DNA of 18,579 nt, taken from NCBI GenBank assembly GCA_005879065.1, contig VBLU01000008.1:1-18579 (forward strand), in the 5' to 3' direction. Shown piece after piece: positions 13,363 through 18,579 of the stretch; the stretch's first letter is position 1; each line of letters begins with the position of its first letter. The notes under the pieces were generated by a model. It searched no databases, was not told the origin of the DNA, and worked only from the letters and a program-made list of their open reading frames with translations. This DNA comes from Methanobacteriota archaeon. GTDB taxonomy: Archaea > Thermoplasmatota > Thermoplasmata > RBG-16-68-12. A program made the position numbers and the translations under genes.

Positions 13363-14232
13363 TCAAGAGACCTGCGCTCGATTTTCGTGCCGCGACGGCC
13401 GCAAACGCACCACGCTGTGGCCGTCCGACTCATATCGGTCCGCCGTGACGTACCCGCGGTCCAAGCACAGGGACCGGAGCGCCTCGTACGCGAACTCGGC
13501 CAGCGGCTCCAGGTTCACCGCGTCCTCCAGGTTGTACGTCAGGAGAAGGTCCAGGGCGTCGTCATCGCCCGCCTGGTAGGCATGCCACAACGCGATTGCA
13601 TCGGACCCCCGCAAACCGGACGTCTCGTCGCTGCGGGAGATCCCCATCTCGGCCTCGATGGACTTCAGGCCTCCGACGAAGCCGAGACGCCGAAGGGAGT
13701 GGAGCACGTCCATGTGGATCAGGTCCAGGCCCATCCGCGGGAACGCTTTCCGGAGGAAGGGGACGTCGAAGCGCGAGCCGTTGAACGTGACGAGCATCTT
13801 GGCTTGTCGGAGCGCACCGGGAAGGTCCTCGAGGTTGTCGCCTTGGACGAAGGAGCGTTTCCTCCTCCCGTCGTAGACGCCGACCACGGTGACGGCGTGT
13901 CGGCCGATCGAAAATCCTGTCGTCTCGATGTCGAGGTACACGACGTGCCGACGAAACGCATCGAACGCGCGCCATTGTTCCCGCGAAGGCAGCTTGCGTG
14001 CGAAGTAGCGATGGCGGCCGGAACGCAAGGCCTCCGCGGACCGTTCGACCTCGTCCTCGATCCGTCGGGCGAGGCGTTGGCCGATTCGAGGCGGGCGCGG
14101 CGCCGCCGAGAAATCGTCCCACGTCCGGATTCCCGAACGCCAGATCCTCTCCTCGATCCGATACCCGACGCCCGCAATGTGGACGAACGTCTCCCGGATC
14201 ATGCGGTGTCCGGACAACAAGGCTCGTGCCAT
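13363..14232 (-). CDS. DEDDy-type 3'-5' exonuclease-like protein (RNase H fold)
   Basis: A 289-aa protein. Residues about 11-45 (FVHIAGVGYRIEERIW) look like a helix-hairpin-helix DNA-binding element. Residues about 95-250 are an RNase H-fold exonuclease domain like that of YprB. The catalytic set is visible: Asp101 and Glu103 in LDIETTG, Asp156 in FNGSRFDVPFL, and Tyr233-x-x-x-Asp237 in LTYNLEDAV, which is the DEDDy pattern. It is therefore a plausible nuclease in DNA repair or processing; its substrate is unknown. ATG 14232 has GAAGGGAT directly upstream; ATG 14202 would drop ten residues. It is divergent from tgtA across a 66-bp intergenic region with one TATA-like box. Confidence 0.83.
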   Translation of the reverse strand: MARALLSGHRMIRETFVHIAGVGYRIEERIWRSGIRTWDDFSAAPRPPRIGQRLARRIEDEVERSAEALRSGRHRYFARKLPSREQWRAFDAFRRHVVYLDIETTGFSIGRHAVTVVGVYDGRRKRSFVQGDNLEDLPGALRQAKMLVTFNGSRFDVPFLRKAFPRMGLDLIHMDVLHSLRRLGFVGGLKSIEAEMGISRSDETSGLRGSDAIALWHAYQAGDDDALDLLLTYNLEDAVNLEPLAEFAYEALRSLCLDRGYVTADRYESDGHSVVRLRPSRHENRAQVS

Positions 14233-14268
14233 ATCCCTTCGGGAGAGGTGGGTGAAGCCGCGGGAAAG

Positions 14269-14276
14269 CCTTAACG
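14269..14276 (+). promoter_or_regulatory. TATA box for tgtA
   Basis: CCTTAACG is centred 27 nt before GTG 14299, implying a leaderless tgtA mRNA. Read on the other strand (CGTTAAGG) the same box would place transcription at about 14245, 13 nt before the exonuclease start at 14232, so it may serve both genes. Confidence 0.5.
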
Positions 14277-14298
14277 GGAAGGGTCCGATGGGCCGCGG

Positions 14299-16254
14299 GT
14301 GTTCGAGGTCCGCGAACGGGACGGGCTCGGTCGCATCGGCGTGATGGAGACCCGCCACGGTCGGGTGACGACGCCGGCACTGCTCCCGGTCGTGAACCCG
14401 AACCGACCGATCATCCCTCCGGCGGATCTCGTGAACCGATTCCATGCCGAGATCCTCATGACGAACGCGTACATCCTAGGGAGAGGGCCGCATCGAGAGT
14501 CGGTCCTTCGACAGGGCCTCCACGAATTCCTCGGATTCTCGGGCGCCATAATGACGGATTCCGGCGCGTTCCAATCCCATGTGTACGGCGACGTGGACGT
14601 GACGAACGCCGAGGTGATCGAATTCGAGAAGCGGATCGGCGCGGACCTCGGCACGATGCTCGACGTGTTTTCCGAACCGTCGCATGACCGAACGCAGGCC
14701 GCCGCCGACGTTGAGGAGACGATCCGCCGTGCGAAGGAGGCAGATTCCCTCCGAGGGGAGATGGCCCTCGTCGGAGCGGTCCAGGGAGGTCTTCATCCCG
14801 ACCTCCGCGAACGGTGCGCGCGAGAGGTCTCCACCCTCGGGGTCTCCGTCTGCGCGATCGGCGGCGTGGTCCCCCTACTCGAATCCTATCGCTTCCAAGA
14901 TCTCGCCCGGGTCGTCATCGCGTCGAAGAAGGGCCTGGACCCGGCGAAACCCGTCCATCTCTTCGGGGCGGGCCATCCGCTCGTGTTCCCCCTCGCTGCC
15001 CTCCTTGGATGCGACCTGTTCGATTCGGCCTCGTATGCGAAGTACGCGCGGGACGGGAGGATGCTGTTCCCCGATGGCACGCGACGGGCGTCCGAGCTCC
15101 GCGAGAGCGGTTGTCCCTGTCCGGTGTGCACCGACCATGCGATGAAGGAGATCGCCCAGGACGAGGCCCTCATCGCGGAGCACAACCTGCACACCTGCTT
15201 CGCCGCTGTCCGCGAGGTGCGTCGGGCCATCGCGCATGGGGACCTGTGGGAGCTGGTCGAGCGTCGGGCCCGGGCTCACCCAACCTTGCTCGTCGCCCTG
15301 CGGGAGCTTCGTCACCACAACGAGTTCTTGGAGGAGTTCGAGCCCGTCGCGCGGCGTGGCGCTCTGTACTATGTGGGCCCGGAGACCGCCCACCGGCCGG
15401 TCTTGCATCGGTTCCGGCGACGGCTCATGGAACGATATCAGCCGCCGTCGGCCAAGGGACTTGTCGTGCTCCCAGAAAACCGCCGACCCTTTACGGAGGC
15501 CTACGCTTCCGCGGTGGCGCGCGTCATGGAAACCTCGGACGTCCACGCCATCGTCAAATCCATCTGGGGTCCCGTTCCGCTCGAGCTCGACCACGTCTGG
15601 CCCATGGCCCAATCCGTCGTGCCGGATTCGCTTGACGTCGAATCCCTCGAGGCCGCGGAGGTCTTTTTTCGTGAATGGGCCGCAGGCGCAGGCTATCCGT
15701 TCGGCCTCTTGTGGGAAGGCGAATCCAGCCTCGACGAGCTTCGAGCCCGGGCCCCTGGGAAGCGGGCGGTGGACTGGAACGCCGCTCGGATCCGCGCGAC
15801 CGCGGACCATCAATTCGGTCGCGGCGCGGCGGACGCGCTTCTCCTCGGGACAGTCTCTTACGTGGTGTCGAAGAACACAGGGAAGGTCCGCAACGTCATG
15901 GTCGACGGGGACCACGTCCTTTCCCTGCGGGCGGAGGACGGCCTATTCACGCTGAAGGCGGCCGGCGCACAACGCCTCCATCGGGCGTTCCACCCTCCCC
16001 AACTTCGCATCATCGTCGACGCGGATGCCGTCCCGTTCGTCCGGGAAGGAAAGAATGTCTTCGCGAAGTTCGTTCGGGAGGCGGATCCGGAGGTTCGGCC
16101 TCGGGACGAGATGCTCGTGGTCTCTCCCGACGACGAGCTGTGCGCGGTCGCCCAATCGTCGATGAACCGGCGGGAGATGCTCTCGTTCAAGCGCGGCGTC
16201 GCCGCGTACGTCCGGGAGGGCGTGCCGCCTTCGACGCCCGCTCCGCCACACTGA
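14299..16254 (+). CDS. tgtA: Archaeosine tRNA-guanine transglycosylase
   Basis: ArcTGT exchanges guanine 15 in the D loop of archaeal tRNAs for preQ0, the first tRNA step of archaeosine synthesis. The protein has 651 aa. The catalytic domain (about 1-330) has MTDSGAFQ with Asp87, GAVQGG, and the nucleophile Asp242 in CDLFDSASY. Zinc ligands Cys272, Cys274 and Cys277 (CPCPVC) are followed by a histidine at about 295-298. The C-terminal region carries the archaeal linker domains and ends in a PUA RNA-binding domain (about 572-645). Both halves are in one polypeptide, unlike lineages with split genes. GTG 14299 is chosen because it precedes FEVRERDGLGR and sits 27 nt from the TATA box. The 3' end overlaps convergent pcc1 by 68 nt. 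Confidence 0.96.
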   Translation: MFEVRERDGLGRIGVMETRHGRVTTPALLPVVNPNRPIIPPADLVNRFHAEILMTNAYILGRGPHRESVLRQGLHEFLGFSGAIMTDSGAFQSHVYGDVDVTNAEVIEFEKRIGADLGTMLDVFSEPSHDRTQAAADVEETIRRAKEADSLRGEMALVGAVQGGLHPDLRERCAREVSTLGVSVCAIGGVVPLLESYRFQDLARVVIASKKGLDPAKPVHLFGAGHPLVFPLAALLGCDLFDSASYAKYARDGRMLFPDGTRRASELRESGCPCPVCTDHAMKEIAQDEALIAEHNLHTCFAAVREVRRAIAHGDLWELVERRARAHPTLLVALRELRHHNEFLEEFEPVARRGALYYVGPETAHRPVLHRFRRRLMERYQPPSAKGLVVLPENRRPFTEAYASAVARVMETSDVHAIVKSIWGPVPLELDHVWPMAQSVVPDSLDVESLEAAEVFFREWAAGAGYPFGLLWEGESSLDELRARAPGKRAVDWNAARIRATADHQFGRGAADALLLGTVSYVVSKNTGKVRNVMVDGDHVLSLRAEDGLFTLKAAGAQRLHRAFHPPQLRIIVDADAVPFVREGKNVFAKFVREADPEVRPRDEMLVVSPDDELCAVAQSSMNRREMLSFKRGVAAYVREGVPPSTPAPPH

Positions 16255-16444
16255 TGCACGCGAGGTATTCATCTAGCGTATGGAGGAGGCTCATCGGTCC
16301 GTCCGCGGCCGCCTCGGCGATCAGGGTCCGTCCGCGTCGGGTCGTCCGGATGTAGCCGTCATCGTCGACGGCCACCGCGGCGGCGATGGCCCGGGCCGAG
16401 TCGAGGTCGTCGAATCCCAACGTGAGGCGCGCCGAGGACTTCAT
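16187..16444 (-). CDS. pcc1: KEOPS complex subunit Pcc1
   Basis: Pcc1 is the dimerisation subunit of the KEOPS complex, which with Kae1 and TsaC/Sua5 makes N6-threonylcarbamoyladenosine (t6A37) in tRNAs reading ANN codons. The 85-aa protein has the expected alpha/beta pattern: SARLTLGFDDLDSARAIAAAV, then the strand GRTLIAEAAADG, then the helix SLLHTLDEYLACISVAERA. The C-terminal tail is Arg-rich. ATG 16444 is only 5 nt beyond the 3' end of tRNA-Gln on the same strand, with no room for a separate promoter or ribosome-binding site. It is therefore probably expressed from the tRNA promoter. The last 68 nt overlap the convergent tgtA gene. Confidence 0.85.
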   Translation of the reverse strand: MKSSARLTLGFDDLDSARAIAAAVAVDDDGYIRTTRRGRTLIAEAAADGPMSLLHTLDEYLACISVAERASKAARPPGRTRRRRA

Positions 16445-16449
16445 GCCGA

Positions 16450-16522
16450 TAGCCCCGGGCAGATTCGAACTGCCGTCGCGGGTTCCAAAGACCCGAATGC
16501 TTGACCACTACACCACGGGGCT
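16450..16522 (-). tRNA. tRNA-Gln (anticodon UUG)
   Basis: A complete 73-nt cloverleaf reads on the minus strand. The acceptor arm AGCCCCG/CGGGGCT is fully paired. The anticodon stem CGGGT/ACCCG encloses loop CTTTGGA with anticodon TTG. The T arm is GGCAG-TTCGAAT-CTGCC and the discriminator is A. CCA is not encoded; TCGGC follows and then the ATG of pcc1. No intron is visible. The TATA box upstream is spaced so that transcription may begin at the mature 5' end. Confidence 0.97.
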
Positions 16523-16544
16523 GCGGGGCACGGATTTGTGCTGA

Positions 16545-16554
16545 TGTATAAAGC
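16545..16554 (-). promoter_or_regulatory. TATA box for the tRNA-Gln/pcc1 unit
   Basis: The minus strand reads GCTTTATACA. The TATA core is centred at about 16550, 27 nt upstream of the mature tRNA 5' end at 16522. It is the only recognisable promoter upstream of either tRNA-Gln or pcc1. Confidence 0.7.
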
Positions 16555-16630
16555 CCATTGTGTCGGAGGAGAATGTGGGATTTGGAAACGCGCGATGCGA
16601 CGACTTATCGGCCACCACTCGGCTCGTCCT

Positions 16631-17917
16631 TCACGCCGCCGACGAAGACTGTGGGAATTCCGTCGGGACTCCGAGGAGCGTGCCACGGAGGTCCGTTGCG
16701 CGAGCCGCCTCGATTCGGACAGGGGCGAAGGCTCCGAGCGGCAGCGGTCCCGCCAGGACGACCTGCCTATATTCGGGCGTGCGAGCCAAGACGGTCGACT
16801 CCTTGCCCGGCTCGGTCAGGAGGACCTCGACCTCCTCGCCAACGAAAGCCTCGTGGATTTGCTGCGCGATCTCGAACCGCATCCACGTCAGCTGGCGCGA
16901 GCGTTCCTTCACCCGCCATCCGACGATGGGGTTCGGCATCCGGGCCGCGGGAGTGCCGACGCGCGGCGAGAAACGGGTGACGTTCACGATGTCGGGACGG
17001 ATCCGTTCGATGAGTTCCATCGTCTTTCCGAATTGGTCGTCATCCTCTCCGGGGAAGCCGACGATCACATCGGTCGAAAGCGTGATCCGGGGATACGCGC
17101 GACGGAACGTATGGACGATGTCCTCGAACTGCGCCACGTTGTACTCCCGGCGCATGGCCTCCAGGATGGCGTCGTCTCCGCTCTGGACCGGCAGGTGCAG
17201 GAATTTGAAGATTTTCTCCGAGCCGTAGGCCTCAACGAGCTCGTCCACGATCGGGTAAACGGTCAGGGGGTCCGCCATGCCCACACGCACGCGAAATTTT
17301 CCCGCAAGCCCGTCAACGGCTCGGAGCAAGGCCGCGAGGTTCGTCCCTGCGTCGAGCCCGTACGCCCCCGTGTCTTGACCGGTCAGTTTGATTTCCTTCA
17401 TCCCGCGGTCCACACTCCGGCGGACCTGCTCGATGATCGTGTCGACCGGGTACGAGGCGACCCGGCCGCGAGCAACCCGGGTGATGCAATACGTGCATCG
17501 ACCGACGCAGCCCTGTTCGATCGGGATGATCGCGTCGTGCCATCCGAACGATTGCGACTCGATGTCGGCGGACCGTTCGCCACATGCCGTCCCGGAGTCC
17601 AGGAGTTCGACGATCTGGGGCCACTTCCGCGGCGGCAGGAGCTTGGCCCTTGGCACCGTGTCCAGGACTCGTTGTCGCTGCGCGGCCGCCATGCAGCCGG
17701 CGATGATGAGGGGTTTGTCGTACGCCGCCAATTCGGTCATGCGGCGGATCATGTTCCGCTCGGTCGTCTCCACGACCGTGCAAGTGACGAGGACGTGGGC
17801 GTCGGCATCGCCCTCGGTGGTCACGAGAGCGTGACCTTGCCCTGCTAAGGCTTCCTGCATGAGGCGCGCTTCCCCGTAGTTTTGCGTGCAACCATGCGCC
17901 TCGACGAAGATCTTCAC
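16631..17917 (-). CDS. tRNA t6A37 methylthiotransferase (MtaB/CDKAL1 type)
   Basis: A radical-SAM enzyme of the MiaB/RimO/MtaB family. The archaeal/eukaryotic branch (e-MtaB, CDKAL1) converts t6A37 to ms2t6A37 in tRNA. The protein has 428 aa. The N-terminal UPF0004 domain has Cys10 in HGCTQNYGE, Cys46 in VTCTVVE and Cys75 in AGCMAA for the auxiliary cluster. The radical-SAM motif is C137-V-G-R-C141-T-Y-C144. The core has KLTGQDTGAYG, LPVQSGDDAIL and DVIVGFPGE, and a TRAM-like domain ends the protein (about 362-425). GTG 17917 is chosen because it gives the family-typical KIFVEAHGCTQN and lies 27 nt from the TATA box. A longer open frame upstream is not conserved. Its substrate modification is made by KEOPS, whose Pcc1 subunit is encoded 187 nt away. 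Confidence 0.93.
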   Translation of the reverse strand: MKIFVEAHGCTQNYGEARLMQEALAGQGHALVTTEGDADAHVLVTCTVVETTERNMIRRMTELAAYDKPLIIAGCMAAAQRQRVLDTVPRAKLLPPRKWPQIVELLDSGTACGERSADIESQSFGWHDAIIPIEQGCVGRCTYCITRVARGRVASYPVDTIIEQVRRSVDRGMKEIKLTGQDTGAYGLDAGTNLAALLRAVDGLAGKFRVRVGMADPLTVYPIVDELVEAYGSEKIFKFLHLPVQSGDDAILEAMRREYNVAQFEDIVHTFRRAYPRITLSTDVIVGFPGEDDDQFGKTMELIERIRPDIVNVTRFSPRVGTPAARMPNPIVGWRVKERSRQLTWMRFEIAQQIHEAFVGEEVEVLLTEPGKESTVLARTPEYRQVVLAGPLPLGAFAPVRIEAARATDLRGTLLGVPTEFPQSSSAA

Positions 17918-17940
17918 GGGTCGGCCGATGGACGGGCCGG

Positions 17941-17947
17941 TATTTTC
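17941..17947 (-). promoter_or_regulatory. TATA box for the methylthiotransferase gene
   Basis: GAAAATA on the minus strand is centred at 17944, exactly 27 nt upstream of GTG 17917. It supports a leaderless transcript and a short N terminus. Confidence 0.55.
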
Positions 17948-17970
17948 GGGTTGTGAGTCCGTGGACGTAA

Positions 17971-17978
17971 CTCTTATG
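17971..17978 (+). promoter_or_regulatory. TATA box for the coiled-coil protein gene
   Basis: CTCTTATG is centred near 17975, 27-28 nt before ATG 18003. With the minus-strand box 30 bp away it forms a compact divergent promoter region. It also argues against the upstream in-frame ATG at 17976. Confidence 0.5.
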
Positions 17979-18002
17979 TTCGAATGCGCGTTCGAGACGA
18001 CC

Positions 18003-18296
18003 ATGGAGCCTGGGCCCGAGCACCCAGTACCGACACCGCAGACCCCGACGCCTATGCCCACGCCGGAGACGCGGCCGGTATTCCCCCGGTCGGCCCGACG
18101 GGGACCGGAGCACGAGCTCAAGGATCGCGCAAAGGCCGCCAAGCTCCGACACCGGGCTGCGAAGGCGCGCCTGAAGGCGAACCATCTCGAGGAGCGCACC
18201 CGGCACCTGCGGTCGAAGGCGGATCAGATGGAGCGGCGGGCGGACGATCTGGACGGGGTCACTCGGCCCCGGACCGGCGCCTCTCTCAATGAGTGA
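18003..18296 (+). CDS. Small Pro-rich/coiled-coil protein of unknown function
   Basis: I do not recognise a family. The 97-aa protein has a disordered N terminus (residues 1-30) rich in Pro and Thr, with PTPQTPTPMPTPE. A strongly charged helical stretch follows (about 35-80): ELKDRAKAAKLRHRAAKARLK, then HLEERTRHLRSKADQMERRADDL. The regular Leu/Ala spacing suggests a coiled coil. There is no signal peptide or membrane helix. The start ATG 18003 is supported by the TATA box at 17971-17978. The 3' end overlaps the convergent 49-aa gene by 11 nt. Low-complexity composition makes homology hard to judge, so the gene call rests mainly on promoter placement. Confidence 0.55.
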   Translation: MEPGPEHPVPTPQTPTPMPTPETRPVFPRSARRGPEHELKDRAKAAKLRHRAAKARLKANHLEERTRHLRSKADQMERRADDLDGVTRPRTGASLNE

Positions 18297-18435
18297 GTTT
18301 GCGCGAAGGCGTCGGCAGGTCCAGGTTCGGTGCGACGGCATAACCGCGCGCGGCAATTTCATTCACGTATTGCGTCTCGAGATACCACGACAGGACGGCA
18401 CTGTCCGTCTTCGTGAGCTTGCACATGGGTCCCAT
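18286..18435 (-). CDS. Short protein of unknown function (49 aa)
   Basis: A very short frame that standard length cut-offs would miss. It reads MGPMCKLTKTDSAVLSWYLE, then TQYVNEIAARGYAVAPNL and a Pro/Lys tail. The composition is protein-like: an amphipathic helix with Trp, Tyr and Leu, unlike the Arg/Pro-rich shadow frames around it. The TATA-like box at 18462-18469 is centred 27-30 nt upstream of ATG 18435, as for other genes here. ATG 18426, three codons later, is an alternative start. Function is unknown. The 68-aa frame on the same strand covering 18359-18565 is a worse candidate. Confidence 0.5.
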   Translation of the reverse strand: MGPMCKLTKTDSAVLSWYLETQYVNEIAARGYAVAPNLDLPTPSRKLTH

Positions 18436-18461
18436 CCCGCACCGCGAACCGGCCGTCCGCC

Positions 18462-18469
18462 GGATAAGC
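18462..18469. promoter_or_regulatory. Shared TATA-like element between divergent genes
   Basis: GGATAAGC on plus, GCTTATCC on minus. The centre at about 18465 is 30 bp from ATG 18435 on the minus strand and 30 bp from ATG 18495 on the plus strand. One element could therefore drive both genes. Confidence 0.35.
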
Positions 18470-18494
18470 GTTTGTCAACGACGCGAGAAGGTTC

Positions 18495-18579
18495 ATGCCC
18501 GGGGACAGCGCTCGGCCGGACGGTGGTCGATTGCCTCCCGGCATTGTATACGACGAGATTGACAACTACATGGATGGCC
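18495..18579 (+). CDS. 5' end of an unknown gene, cut by the window edge
   Basis: From ATG 18495 the frame stays open to the end of the window. The 28 visible residues begin MPGDSARPDGG and continue LPPGIVYDEIDNYMDG. The second part, rich in Asp, Tyr and Ile, looks like real protein rather than a GC-rich shadow. The start lies 30 nt downstream of the TATA-like element at 18462-18469. The family cannot be named from so short a fragment. Confidence 0.45.
   Translation, partial: MPGDSARPDGGRLPPGIVYDEIDNYMDG

Noticed and set aside
18359..18565. A 68-aa minus-strand frame near the right edge.
   Set aside because: It overlaps two better candidates, the 49-aa minus-strand gene in another frame and the plus-strand start at 18495. 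It looks like a shadow of the latter.

Overview
The window is archaeal chromosomal DNA from a GC-rich genome. The evidence is a set of archaeal or eukaryote-type genes (ribosomal protein S6e, aIF2 gamma, Pelota, archaeosine-type TGT, Pth2, Pcc1, an MtaB/CDKAL1-type methylthiotransferase), tRNAs without encoded CCA, and TATA boxes about 27 nt upstream of start codons. I infer a euryarchaeon, possibly a high-GC member of the Thermoplasmatota; the sequence does not prove the lineage. I see no rRNA operon, CRISPR array, insertion sequence or phage gene.

Layout. 1-300: no recognisable gene. 308-379 (-): tRNA-Ala(CGC). 515-3479 (+): cysS, then rps6e and aif2g overlapping by 4 nt. 3566-3901 (-): a small unknown gene flanked by two copies of a palindromic motif. 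4081-6062 (+): Pelota and a proline iminopeptidase-like hydrolase. 6100-7657 (-): a three-gene unit of a DUF1616 membrane protein, Pth2 and a DUF99 protein. 7792-12969 (+): a signalling cluster. 13000-13344 (+): a MazG/DCTPP1-like pyrophosphohydrolase. 13363-14232 (-): a DEDDy exonuclease. 14299-16254 (+): tgtA. 16187-16522 (-): tRNA-Gln(UUG) followed 5 nt later by pcc1. 16631-17917 (-): MtaB-type methylthiotransferase. 18003-18296 (+): a coiled-coil protein. 18286-18435 (-): a 49-aa protein. 18495 onward (+): the start of an unknown gene.

Two themes stand out. The first is signalling: a KaiC-like ATPase, a histidine kinase whose N-terminal receiver has lost its phosphorylation site, an intact response regulator with a winged-helix output (uncommon in archaea), and then a lone receiver paired with a lone winged-helix protein. 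The second is tRNA biology: CysRS, two tRNAs, Pth2, archaeosine TGT, KEOPS Pcc1 and an ms2t6A-type methylthiotransferase, with pcc1 apparently cotranscribed with a tRNA.

Promoters follow a simple rule here: a TATA-like box centred about 27 nt before a start codon or tRNA 5' end, which implies mostly leaderless mRNAs. The rule decides several starts, including a TTG start for the DUF1616 gene and a probable CTG start for rps6e.
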